Source: Candidatus Colinaster equi (GTDB lineage Bacteria; Bacillota; Clostridia; Lachnospirales; Lachnospiraceae). Taken from it: a stretch of 32,681 bases of DNA. The stretch spans positions 1 through 32,681 of the forward strand of contig JAGHVF010000004.1 in assembly GCA_018064425.1 (NCBI GenBank). The letters are read 5' to 3'. The position numbers and the translations under genes are program-made. The notes under the pieces are model-generated. The model had not been told where the DNA came from and made no database searches. It worked only from the letters and a program-made list of their open reading frames with translations. Each line of letters starts with the position of its first letter. Position 1 is the first letter of the stretch. Below are positions 8,691 to 16,540 of the stretch, one piece after another.

Positions 8691-9983
8691 ATGAAAAGAA
8701 TTGGATATATTGCTGTATATTTATGCCTGTTCTGCCTATTGTGGTTTGGATGGAACGATTGTTGTTATGGAAAAGAAACAGTAGTTGTGATTGATCCGGG
8801 ACATGGCGGAGATAATAAAGGTGGCGAATTTGAACAATATACTGAAAAATATATGGACATGGAAGTGGCTGAGTATATTGTTGAAAGATTAAGTGAATAT
8901 GATGGTGTTTCGGTGTATTTGACTCATGATGATACCGAAACAAAAGATTTAACCCGAAAAGAACGCGCAACAATAGCTAATGATGCAGATGCTGATTTCT
9001 TAATTTCTGTGCATTTTAATATGTCGATGAATCATAATTTGTATGGCACGGAAATATGGACATCGGCCTTTTCACCTTATTATTATGATGGGTATAGGTT
9101 GGGAGAAATCATTCTTGAAAAGAATGTTGAACAATTGGGATTGTTCAATCGTGGCATAAAAACCAGAATCAGTGATAAGACAAATAAAGATTATTATGGT
9201 ATCATTCAAAATGGTGTTGCAAACGGAATTCCTACGATAATTATTGAACATTGTCATATCGATGAAGAAAGGGATCGAGAGATTCTAAAGCAGGCGGATG
9301 TACTAAAGAATTTCGGATATAATGATGCAGATGCGATAGCTGAATATTTTGGTTTGTCATCATCAAAATTAGGGATATTAAATGAAGTCAGGAAAAATAC
9401 AGATATTGAAAGCACAGAAGATATTATTTATCCTGATACTGAAAAGCCCCACTTTGTCTGCGCCGCGATAGATACTATCGATTATGATAATAATATTGCA
9501 TATATAAAATTGGAAGCTACAGATAATGGTTCTGGCCTGCAATATTATGCTTATTGTGAAAACAGAGATGATGAGAATGTCAAATTGTATCCGTGGAATG
9601 ATGATATTGATGCATTATATCCGACTGATAATAATCAAATCTTAGTAAGTATACCGTTAGAGAATACAGACAAAGAATTGTATTTTGCCGTTTATGATAA
9701 ATATGATAATAGATTAACTGCTGAGGAAGTCACAGTTATTCCGGCAATCAAGACAATAGATGCGAGGGAAAATGAATTAAATAGTGATAATGAACAGAAT
9801 ATTGTTGAAATTACAAATTCATCAGATGAAAAAGAAGATGCGAAAAAAAACTTTAATATCGTTGATGCTGTCATTGTATGTTTGTTAGTGATAATTGCAA
9901 TAGCTTCTACGGTTGTGCTTGTTTATATATGCAGATTAGATAGGATAAGGAAAAGAAAGAGAAAAAATGTTAAGAGAGATTAA
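8691..9983 (+). CDS. N-acetylmuramoyl-L-alanine amidase (Amidase_3) with C-terminal membrane anchor
   Basis: Zinc amidase that cuts the bond between N-acetylmuramic acid and the stem peptide of peptidoglycan. Residues 1-27 are a hydrophobic export signal. The Amidase_3 domain covers about 30-215 with zinc ligands H38 (DPGHGG), E52 and H108 (SVHFN), and the catalytic glutamate E186 (IIIEHCHID). Residues about 250-340 look like a beta-rich, Ig-like module (for example LEATDNGSGLQYYAY). A single TM helix lies at about 391-413, followed by a very basic tail, RKRKRKNVKRD, which suits a cytoplasmic end. The enzyme would therefore be held at the outer membrane face rather than released or bound by LysM/SPOR repeats. 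It overlaps the HAD gene by 17 bases. Confidence 0.88.
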   Translation: MKRIGYIAVYLCLFCLLWFGWNDCCYGKETVVVIDPGHGGDNKGGEFEQYTEKYMDMEVAEYIVERLSEYDGVSVYLTHDDTETKDLTRKERATIANDADADFLISVHFNMSMNHNLYGTEIWTSAFSPYYYDGYRLGEIILEKNVEQLGLFNRGIKTRISDKTNKDYYGIIQNGVANGIPTIIIEHCHIDEERDREILKQADVLKNFGYNDADAIAEYFGLSSSKLGILNEVRKNTDIESTEDIIYPDTEKPHFVCAAIDTIDYDNNIAYIKLEATDNGSGLQYYAYCENRDDENVKLYPWNDDIDALYPTDNNQILVSIPLENTDKELYFAVYDKYDNRLTAEEVTVIPAIKTIDARENELNSDNEQNIVEITNSSDEKEDAKKNFNIVDAVIVCLLVIIAIASTVVLVYICRLDRIRKRKRKNVKRD

Positions 9984-10611
9984 AGCCTGTCTTTTTGATA
10001 TGGATGGAACCCTTATTGATTCGATGGGGTTGTGGGAAGATATAGATATTGACTTTTTTGAAAAATATAATATTGATATGCCATCGACATTTCAAAAAGA
10101 TATTGAGGGATGGAGCATCCTTGAAATTGCGGAATATGTTGATAAGAATTTTGATTTTCCGTTAACAAAGGAACAAATGATAGATGAATGGAATGATATG
10201 GCGTTTGAGCATTATTCTAAACTGGTGCCGTATAAAGAAGGAGCAAAAGAATTCCTTGTATGGTGTAAGGAAAATGGAATAAAGGTTGGGATAGCAACAA
10301 GTAACTCAACAAAGCTTTTTGACGCTGTATCTACGCATTTGGATATGCATAAGTATATTGATGCATACGTAACGGGCGAAGATGTTACATGTGGGAAACC
10401 TAATCCTGAGTGCTATCTTAGGGTAGCGGAAAAGCTTAACGTTGAACCTAAAGAATGCATTGTGTTTGAAGACTTGGTATTGGGATTACATGCCGGGAAT
10501 GATGCCGGAATGAGAACGTGTGCGGTAAAAGATGCTTATTCATTGTATCAGGATGAGGATAAGCATAAAGAGGCGGATTATTATATTGAAAGTTTCTTGG
10601 AAATATTGTAA
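9967..10611 (+). CDS. HAD superfamily phosphatase/phosphomutase, subfamily IA
   Basis: A 214-residue haloacid dehalogenase hydrolase. Motif I is FDMDGTLIDS, with nucleophile D11 and acid D13; motif II is the ATSNST segment; the lysine motif is in CGKPNPECY; motif IV is VFEDLVLGLHAG. The helical cap between motif I and motif II is of the C1 type seen in beta-phosphoglucomutase and phosphoglycolate phosphatase relatives. The substrate cannot be read from the sequence. The start ATG lies inside the end of the amidase gene, with AAGGAAAAG upstream, so the two are translationally coupled. Confidence 0.88.
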   Translation: MLREIKACLFDMDGTLIDSMGLWEDIDIDFFEKYNIDMPSTFQKDIEGWSILEIAEYVDKNFDFPLTKEQMIDEWNDMAFEHYSKLVPYKEGAKEFLVWCKENGIKVGIATSNSTKLFDAVSTHLDMHKYIDAYVTGEDVTCGKPNPECYLRVAEKLNVEPKECIVFEDLVLGLHAGNDAGMRTCAVKDAYSLYQDEDKHKEADYYIESFLEIL

Positions 10612-10626
10612 TTGAGGTGAGAATAT

Positions 10627-11202
10627 ATGGATTTTTTATACAAACGACATCCTAAAGGAACATATGAGTATGTTGCTTATAAGAAAAAGATTGATGCTAT
10701 TGTGATGATAATACTATTCGCATTAGCTTTGGGGCTTTTTGTAATTGGATTGATTGCGACCGGAAGTAAAAAGAATTTGCTTACAATTGTAGCTGTATTA
10801 GGTTTGTTACCGGCATGCAAACAGGTTGTTGCATTGATTATGAGCTTGCGTGTTAAAAGTTGCATGAATAGTGTTAAAGAGATGATTGATGAGCATATAG
10901 GGAAGTTGTATGGTGTATATTCTCCATATTTTACTGCGTATGATAAAAACTATGCATTTGATCATTTGGTAATAACCAACAATTCTGTTTTATTACTTAA
11001 TACAGGAAAATCAATTGATGAAAAAGCATATATTGCACATATTAATGATTTGTTACGTAAAGAAGGATTAAAAGACATATTGATTAAAGTCTTTTATGAT
11101 GCGGATAAATACTGTAATCGCCTCGATGAATTGAATAACATGACAGATGCGTTGGAAGTAAATGGTGCGGTTGCAAAACTAATATATAATGTTACATTGT
11201 AA
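10627..11202 (+). CDS. Two-TM membrane protein of unknown function
   Basis: I do not recognise this 191-residue protein. Two hydrophobic helices are clear at about residues 22-46 and 51-74, with a short KK-containing turn between them, so both ends should face the same side. The soluble C-terminal domain (about 80-191) is mixed alpha/beta, with LVITNNSVLLLNTG resembling a beta hairpin and a later DILIKVFYDADKY strand. It somewhat recalls nuclease-related or bacterial PH-like domains tethered to membranes, but no catalytic pattern is visible. It begins 15 bases after the HAD gene behind GAGGTGAG and ends 16 bases before the radical SAM gene. Confidence 0.75.
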   Translation: MDFLYKRHPKGTYEYVAYKKKIDAIVMIILFALALGLFVIGLIATGSKKNLLTIVAVLGLLPACKQVVALIMSLRVKSCMNSVKEMIDEHIGKLYGVYSPYFTAYDKNYAFDHLVITNNSVLLLNTGKSIDEKAYIAHINDLLRKEGLKDILIKVFYDADKYCNRLDELNNMTDALEVNGAVAKLIYNVTL

Positions 11203-11218
11203 TAATGAAAGGTACAAT

Positions 11219-13084
11219 ATGCTTGCTTTAGATAACAAAATACTTATGGCCATAGATAAGCCGGCCAGATATATCGGAAATGAAATAAACAGTGTTTATA
11301 AAGATAAGAATAAGGTGGATATTCGTTTTGCATTCGCATTTCCCGATGTATATGAAATAGGAATGAGTCATTTGGGATTACAAATACTCTATGACATGCT
11401 AAATAAGTATGATGACGTATGGTGTGAAAGAGTTTTTTCGCCATGGACAGACTTGGATGAAATTATGCGAAAAAATAAGATTCCTCTTTTTGCATTAGAG
11501 AGTCAGGAACCTGTCAAAAATATGGATTTCTTAGGTATAACAATACAATATGAGATGTGTTATACCAATATTTTGCAGATTTTGGATTTGTCAAATATTC
11601 CGCTTCATTCATGTGACAGAACATGGGATGATCCTATTGTGGTCGGTGGTGGACCGTGTACATATAATCCGGAGCCTATTGCTGATTTCTTTGATTTTTT
11701 CTACATTGGTGAAGGTGAAACAAAATACAGAGCTATACTGGATTTATATAAAGAATGTAAAAGCAAGAATATGTCGCGCAGGGACTTCCTTATTGAAGTT
11801 TCAAAACTGGGCGGAATGTATGTTCCAAGTCTTTATGATGTTACATATAATGATGACGGAACAATTAAGGCGTATACGCCTAATGCCGAAGGTGTTCCGT
11901 ACGTTGTAAAAAAGGAAATTGTTACGGATATGACAAATGCAACATATCCGACGTCGCCGGTGGTTCCTTTTATTAAGGTAACCCAGGACAGAGTTGTGTT
12001 GGAGATACAAAGAGGCTGCATTAGAGGCTGCAGATTCTGCCAGGCAGGACAATTATACAGACCGGTCAGAGAACGTGATGTTGAATGGCTTAAGACACAG
12101 GCTATTGCAATGTTAAAAGCGACCGGACATGAAGAAATAAGCCTAAGTTCGCTTAGCTCAAGTGACTATTCGCAATTGGAAGAACTGGTTAATTTCTTAA
12201 TTGATGAATGTAATAAAAGGTATGTTAATATCTCTTTACCATCGCTTAGGATTGACAATTTTAGTGTTGATGTTATGGGAAAAGTGCAGGATGTTAAGAA
12301 AAGCTCATTAACTTTTGCTCCTGAAGCGGGTTCTCAACGTTTGCGTAATGTTATCAATAAAGGCTTGACAGAGGAAGATATATTAAGCGGCGCAAGATTG
12401 GCATTTAAAAACGGTTGGACCCGAGTAAAATTATATTTTATGTTGGGACTTCCGGGAGAAACAGAGGAAGATATAAGAGGAATAGGAGAACTTTCGGATA
12501 AAATTGCGAAGGAATTCTTTGATTCCGTTCCGAAGGAAGAACGAAAAAACGGACCTGTACAGATTGTAACATCAACATCGTTCTTTGTACCGAAGCCATT
12601 TACTGCTTTTCAATGGGCTCCGCAGAATACGAAACAGGAATTTATTGATAAAGCATATATTACGCGTTCTTCGATTCTTGAAAGAATCAATCAAAAACGT
12701 ATCAAATACAATTGGCATGAAGCTGATGTCAGTGTACTTGAAGGAATACTTGCAAGGGGTGATCGTAAACTCAATGTTGCAATTGAAACAGCATACAAAT
12801 TAGGATGCATGTATGATGCCTGGAGTGATTCGTATAAGGATGAGCTTTGGCAGGAAGCTTTTAAACAAAACAATATTGATATTTCGTTTTATACAACAAG
12901 AGAACGAGATTTGGATGAGATTTTTCCATGGGATATTCTTAGCTGTGGTGTTAGCAAGGAATGGCTTAAATCCGAGTGGCTCAAGTCAAAAGAGGGTATT
13001 GTAACACATAATTGTGCCGCTACATGTAATGGATGCGGAGCGGGAATCTATAATGCGGGAATATGTGTAACACATAGAAAATAA
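11219..13084 (+). CDS. B12-binding-domain radical SAM protein, TIGR03960 family
   Basis: A 621-residue radical SAM enzyme. The N-terminal part has a cobalamin-binding-like Rossmann region (FPDVYEIGMSHLGLQIL; VVGGGPCTYNPEPIADF; YIGEGE). The 4Fe-4S cluster motif is CIRGCRFC (CX3CX2C), followed by SAM-domain strands such as ISLSSLSSSDYSQL and LKSSLTFAPEAGSQR-like sequence. A second cysteine cluster near the C-terminus (NCAATCNGCGAGIYNAGIC) is a feature of this family. Its reaction is not established to my knowledge. It is regularly encoded beside DUF2344 and RNase E/G, as here, which hints at an RNA or ribosome modification. I chose ATG 11219, preceded by GAAAGG; an upstream in-frame start at 11189 would overlap the previous gene and has no site. 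Confidence 0.9.
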   Translation: MLALDNKILMAIDKPARYIGNEINSVYKDKNKVDIRFAFAFPDVYEIGMSHLGLQILYDMLNKYDDVWCERVFSPWTDLDEIMRKNKIPLFALESQEPVKNMDFLGITIQYEMCYTNILQILDLSNIPLHSCDRTWDDPIVVGGGPCTYNPEPIADFFDFFYIGEGETKYRAILDLYKECKSKNMSRRDFLIEVSKLGGMYVPSLYDVTYNDDGTIKAYTPNAEGVPYVVKKEIVTDMTNATYPTSPVVPFIKVTQDRVVLEIQRGCIRGCRFCQAGQLYRPVRERDVEWLKTQAIAMLKATGHEEISLSSLSSSDYSQLEELVNFLIDECNKRYVNISLPSLRIDNFSVDVMGKVQDVKKSSLTFAPEAGSQRLRNVINKGLTEEDILSGARLAFKNGWTRVKLYFMLGLPGETEEDIRGIGELSDKIAKEFFDSVPKEERKNGPVQIVTSTSFFVPKPFTAFQWAPQNTKQEFIDKAYITRSSILERINQKRIKYNWHEADVSVLEGILARGDRKLNVAIETAYKLGCMYDAWSDSYKDELWQEAFKQNNIDISFYTTRERDLDEIFPWDILSCGVSKEWLKSEWLKSKEGIVTHNCAATCNGCGAGIYNAGICVTHRK

Positions 13085-13093
13085 GAGGTTTAA

Positions 13094-13798
13094 ATGAAAG
13101 TCAGAATTAAATTTTCAAAACATGGTCCGACAAAATATATTGGTCATCTTGATATGATGAGATATTTTCAAAAATGCATGAGAAGAGCCGAGATTGATAT
13201 TAAATATTCGGGAGGATATTCTCCTCATCAAATTATGAGTTTTGCACATCCGTTGGGTGTCGGTATGGAGACTGACGGAGATTATTTTGATATCGAGATG
13301 AACTCATTTTCTGACAAAGAAGATATAATGAGCAGACTTAACGCTGTTATGGCTACAGGAGTGCGTATTTTGGATATATCCTTATTGGATGATAAAGCGC
13401 CTAATGCTATGGCAAGTGTTGCGGCTGCATTATATAAGGTTACATTCGAAAACGGTGATAGTTTTTTACCTGATATTCTTGCAAGGGTAGAACAGTTCTT
13501 TGGGCAAGATGAGATTTTATATACCAAAGAAACTAAGAAGAATACGCTTGAAGTTGATTTGAAACCTCATATTTACAATTATTCTTTCTCGGATAAGGAA
13601 TTTGAGTGTTTAGTTGATGCTTCCAGTGCAGGCAATATTAAATCAACACAGATTTTGGAAGCTCTATATGCGTATTGTAATGTTGCTTTTGATAAGAATG
13701 ATTTTTTGGTTAATCGTGTTGAAACATTTGCAGATGCCGGAAATGACGAATTGCATAACTTTGTTCCATTAAGCAATTGGGGAAAGATAAATGATTAA
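13094..13798 (+). CDS. Radical SAM-associated DUF2344 protein (TIGR03936)
   Basis: A 234-residue protein with the family opening VRIKFSKHGPTKYIGHLDMMRYFQKCMRRA, recognised here in pieces: KHGPTKYIGHLDMMRYF, then RRAEIDIKYSGGYSPHQ. It normally sits directly after the TIGR03960 radical SAM protein, sometimes fused to it, and is thought to be its partner subunit or substrate-binding domain. The gene starts 9 bases after the radical SAM stop with AAGAGG upstream, and overlaps the RNase gene by 8 bases. Confidence 0.88.
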   Translation: MKVRIKFSKHGPTKYIGHLDMMRYFQKCMRRAEIDIKYSGGYSPHQIMSFAHPLGVGMETDGDYFDIEMNSFSDKEDIMSRLNAVMATGVRILDISLLDDKAPNAMASVAAALYKVTFENGDSFLPDILARVEQFFGQDEILYTKETKKNTLEVDLKPHIYNYSFSDKEFECLVDASSAGNIKSTQILEALYAYCNVAFDKNDFLVNRVETFADAGNDELHNFVPLSNWGKIND

Positions 13799-14774
13799 TA
13801 ACAATGTGGTAATAACATCATATAAGAATAAAATTCTGTGCATCTATCAAAATGATATGAATATTGAAGATGTATGTGTTTATCCTAATGAATTAAATCA
13901 TTTAAACAGTGTTTTTATCGGAAAAGTAAAAAATATAGTAAAGAATATTAATGCTGCATTTGTGGAGATTAATCCCGGGCTGACTTGTTTTTTGAGTTTG
14001 GATGAAAGCAAATATTTTAAAATATTGAACAGAAAATGCGATAATAACGAATTGAAACAGGGAGATGAACTGGTAGTTCAATTGATTAAAGGCGCTGTGA
14101 AGAGTAAATTGCCGGTGTGTAGTGCCAGATTACGTTTGCCAAAGGATGATATAAAAAATATTCTAAGTAAAGCACCATCTCGTACAGTTTTTAGTGTATT
14201 ATACAGCGCAAGCCCGGAGTATTTGCAGTTTTTCAAAAGAATTGATATGCATGATGTTATGAAAATAACTGTAGACAGTAATGAGGTCTATGGAGAAGTA
14301 GCTGGGTATTTGGACGCATTTTTGAGTGATAAAAAGGACATTCTGCAATTATATACGGATGATTATTCGTTATCAAAACTATATAAAATCGATTCGCTTA
14401 TTGCTCAATTGACGGACAGAATTGTATGGTTAAAGTCCGGTGGAAATATAGTTATTGATTATACTGAAGCAATGACTGTTATTGATGTTAATTCAGCTAA
14501 AGCAATAAATAAGAAAGATGCTGATTTTATATATAATTTGAATGTTGAAGCGTGTAATGAAGCATTTAGGCAAATCAGAATGCGCAATTTGTCGGGAATG
14601 ATTCTTATTGATTTTATAAATGATACGGATGAATATACGGATAAATTGATTGAATATGTAAAGAAAATGTGTGAGACAGATTGTGTTACTCTAAGATTTA
14701 TTGATATAACAGGCTTAAAAATTGTTGAATTGACAAGAAATAAGGTGAATGCACCGATATATGAAATGTTATAG
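13791..14774 (+). CDS. rng: Short RNase E/G family ribonuclease lacking the Zn-link
   Basis: Endoribonuclease for RNA processing and decay. The 327-residue protein keeps the S1 RNA-binding fold (about 36-118, including FIGKVKNIVKNINAAFVEI) and the catalytic DNase I-like domain. Its magnesium aspartates are D232 in TVIDVNSAKA and D274 in ILIDFIND; their spacing of 42 matches D303/D346 of E. coli RNase E. It ends at APIYEML, just where family members continue into the CPxC zinc-link, so the cysteine pair that bridges RNase E/G dimers is absent. No frameshifted remnant follows the stop. The segment after the S1 domain is also shortened. It is coupled to DUF2344 by an 8-base overlap. Confidence 0.85.
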   Translation: MINNNVVITSYKNKILCIYQNDMNIEDVCVYPNELNHLNSVFIGKVKNIVKNINAAFVEINPGLTCFLSLDESKYFKILNRKCDNNELKQGDELVVQLIKGAVKSKLPVCSARLRLPKDDIKNILSKAPSRTVFSVLYSASPEYLQFFKRIDMHDVMKITVDSNEVYGEVAGYLDAFLSDKKDILQLYTDDYSLSKLYKIDSLIAQLTDRIVWLKSGGNIVIDYTEAMTVIDVNSAKAINKKDADFIYNLNVEACNEAFRQIRMRNLSGMILIDFINDTDEYTDKLIEYVKKMCETDCVTLRFIDITGLKIVELTRNKVNAPIYEML

Positions 14775-14783
14775 AGTAGTTGT

Positions 14784-14818
14784 TACGCTATTATTACAGT
14801 CGAAGTAGTAATATAGTA
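14784..14818 (+). other. Imperfect hairpin after rng
   Basis: TACGCTATTATTAC (14784-14797) can pair with GTAGTAATATAGTA (14805-14818) around a 7-base loop, with two mismatches near the base. It starts 10 bases after the rng stop codon and has no T-run. It could protect the rng mRNA 3' end or set apart the small downstream gene. Evidence is the pairing only. Confidence 0.35.
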
Positions 14819-14866
14819 CTAGAAAAAGATAATAGTTTCTTTTCAATTTGTAAAGGAGGGATTGTA

Positions 14867-14968
14867 ATGAGGAACATTATCATAAAATTAGTATCTATAT
14901 TATTGTGTAGTGTAGTTCTTGCTATGTTGTTTTGGAGTCTTATTAGTTTGGGAGTGAAGTATTTTTGA
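14867..14968 (+). CDS. 33-residue single-TM peptide of unknown function
   Basis: A very short gene with a strong ribosome binding site (AAAGGAGGG, 14852-14860) correctly spaced before ATG 14867. The frame is open 87 bases further upstream, but nothing there looks like a start region. The product has an N-terminal MRNIIIK, a hydrophobic stretch over most of residues 8-30, and ends GVKYF. It would be a small membrane peptide with a positive N-terminus. A strong terminator follows at 15001-15038. I do not recognise it. Its position between rng and an amino acid ABC ATPase gives two readings: tail of the rng operon, or its own small transcript. Confidence rests on the strong SD, the stop and the terminator. 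Confidence 0.6.
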   Translation: MRNIIIKLVSILLCSVVLAMLFWSLISLGVKYF

Positions 14969-15000
14969 AAAGAGGTTCAAATGAGAATATCCTATGAGTG

Positions 15001-15038
15001 AAGAGGTAATTTGCATATGTCAAATTACCTCTTTTTTT
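15001..15038 (+). terminator. Strong Rho-independent terminator after the small membrane peptide
   Basis: AAGAGGTAATTTG (15001-15013) pairs with CAAATTACCTCTT (15021-15033) around a 7-base loop, followed by a T-run to 15038. It closes the amidase-rng-peptide region before the ABC ATPase promoter. Confidence 0.92.
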
Positions 15039-15052
15039 GAATATATGAAGTG

Positions 15053-15061
15053 TGATATAAT
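15053..15061 (+). promoter_or_regulatory. Extended -10 promoter of the ABC ATPase gene
   Basis: TGATATAAT combines an extended -10 TG with the consensus TATAAT at 15056-15061. The -35 position falls in the T-run of the preceding terminator and is weak. It lies 37 bases before the start codon. Confidence 0.55.
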
Positions 15062-15097
15062 CAACGTATCATTCATTGATTTGAAAGGAATTTTAAG

Positions 15098-15841
15098 ATG
15101 GTTAGATCTGACAAGACAGTTATACATGTCGAGCATTTGAAGAAAAATTTTGGAGATTTGAAAATTATAAAGGATATAAGTGTCGATATTAAAGAGGGCG
15201 AAGTTGTTGTACTTTTAGGCCCTTCAGGAAGCGGAAAATCAACATTCCTTAGATGTATTAATCAATTGGAAACAGTTACAAGCGGTAAGATTATCGTTAA
15301 TGGTATTGATGTTACGGATCCGCATGTTGATATTAATAAAGCCAGAGAAAATGTTGGAATGGTATTTCAGCATTTCAATTTGTTCAAAAATAAGACAGTA
15401 TTAGACAATATTACTTTGGCTCCTATGACAACAAAGCATATAAAGAAAGAAGTTGCAGAAGAGAACGCAATGAAACTATTGCAAAGAGTTGGCCTTGCTG
15501 ATAAAGCAAAGGCGTATCCGGCTCAATTGTCAGGTGGTCAGAAACAGCGTGTTGCAATATCGAGATCTTTAGCGATGGAACCGGATGTGTTATTGTTTGA
15601 TGAGCCTACTTCAGCACTTGATCCGGAGATGGTAGGCGAAGTATTGGATGTTATGAAGGAATTGTCTCATACAGGAATGACTATGGTTGTTGTTACTCAC
15701 GAGATTGGTTTTGCCAGAGAAGTAGCCGATAGAGTTATTTTTGTTGACGGTGGTTATATTGTTGAAGAAGGTACTCCGGATGAAATATTCAATCATCCAA
15801 AAGAGAAGAGAACTATTGATTTCTTAAATAAGGTATTATAG
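15098..15841 (+). CDS. Polar amino acid ABC transporter ATP-binding protein (GlnQ-type)
   Basis: Cytoplasmic ATPase of an amino acid importer. The 247 residues carry Walker [10 protein letters not shown] near 40-48, the Q-loop in VFQHFNLF, the signature LSGGQKQR, Walker [14 protein letters not shown] and the switch histidine in VVVTHEIGF. The sequence [18 protein letters not shown] is characteristic of the polar amino acid (HisP/GlnQ/ArgM) class. No permease or binding protein gene is adjacent, so it is an orphan here and must work with components encoded elsewhere. It has GAAAGGA upstream of the ATG and its own extended -10 promoter. Substrate unknown. Confidence 0.9.
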   Translation: MVRSDKTVIHVEHLKKNFGDLKIIKDISVDIKEGEVVVLLGPSGSGKSTFLRCINQLETVTSGKIIVNGIDVTDPHVDINKARENVGMVFQHFNLFKNKTVLDNITLAPMTTKHIKKEVAEENAMKLLQRVGLADKAKAYPAQLSGGQKQRVAISRSLAMEPDVLLFDEPTSALDPEMVGEVLDVMKELSHTGMTMVVVTHEIGFAREVADRVIFVDGGYIVEEGTPDEIFNHPKEKRTIDFLNKVL

Positions 15842-15881
15842 TGAACATTTATTATATTAAATATTTATGTGGAGGATTGAG

Positions 15882-16475
15882 ATGAGAAACGTTGTTACAA
15901 TCAGCCGTGAATACGGAGCAGGTGGTGGTACAATAGGTCATTATGTTTCTGATAGAATGGGCCTTGAATATTTGGATAAAGCAATTATTCTTACCACTGC
16001 AAATGAAGCACAAGTAAGCGTTGAGAGTGCATTGAAGCTTGACGAACTTGCACCGACAAATTTCGGATTTGCTCAGAGCTTATTTGACTTTTATAACAAA
16101 CCTTTAAATGAGAAATTATTCGAAGCACAATCCGAAATTATTAAGTTGTTTGGTGAACGTGGCAATTGTATTATTGTTGGTAGAAATGCCAATTCAATAC
16201 TTAAGGAATTTGATAATTGTTTGCATGTATTTATTTCAGCCGATATTGATTTCCGTATTGATCGTATGCTGAAGAAAGAAATGTATGCGGGCATATCCAG
16301 AAACAAAATGGCTGAGCTTATTAATACTGTGGATAAGCGCCGCAGGAAATATTGCGAGTATTATACAAATACTGTATTTGGTGATTCTCATAATTATGAT
16401 TTGTGTTTGGATTCATCAAAGCTTGGCATTGACACATGTGTGGATATTATTTGTTCGCTTGTTGAAGGTAAATAG
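15882..16475 (+). CDS. Cytidylate kinase-like family protein
   Basis: A 197-residue P-loop kinase of the cytidylate-kinase-like family. The N-terminal ISREYGAGGGTIGHYVSDRM holds a glycine-rich phosphate-binding loop, GAGGGTIG; ERGNCIIVGRNAN forms the second conserved strand; and the lid region is rich in basic residues (DKRRRKYCEYY). It differs from canonical Cmk by lacking the usual CMP-binding insert, and the physiological substrate of the family is not established. The start is ATG 15882, six bases after GGAGG; an in-frame ATG at 15867 precedes that site and was rejected. It lies 40 bases after the ABC gene and ends just before a terminator, so the two probably share a transcript. Confidence 0.85.
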   Translation: MRNVVTISREYGAGGGTIGHYVSDRMGLEYLDKAIILTTANEAQVSVESALKLDELAPTNFGFAQSLFDFYNKPLNEKLFEAQSEIIKLFGERGNCIIVGRNANSILKEFDNCLHVFISADIDFRIDRMLKKEMYAGISRNKMAELINTVDKRRRKYCEYYTNTVFGDSHNYDLCLDSSKLGIDTCVDIICSLVEGK

Positions 16476-16480
16476 AATTT

Positions 16481-16515
16481 AAAGGCATTGGACCTCACAT
16501 CCAATGCCTTTTTTA
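16481..16515 (+). terminator. Rho-independent terminator after the cytidylate-kinase-like gene
   Basis: AAAGGCATTGGA (16481-16492) pairs with TCCAATGCCTTT (16500-16511) and a T-run follows. It lies between two convergent genes. In the minus direction the hairpin is followed by only TTTAAATTC, so it serves the plus strand best and may slow minus-strand transcription. Confidence 0.9.
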
Positions 16516-16540
16516 TTTGAAACATTATGATAAAAATGTC

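Noticed and set aside
14780-14866. Upstream extension of the 33-residue peptide
   Set aside because: The in-frame segment before 14867 has no ribosome binding site, and the strong AAAGGAGGG lies directly before the inner ATG.
14981-15001. Six-residue ORF after AAGAGG before the terminator
   Set aside because: Far too short to support as a gene; it may only be the spacer before the hairpin.
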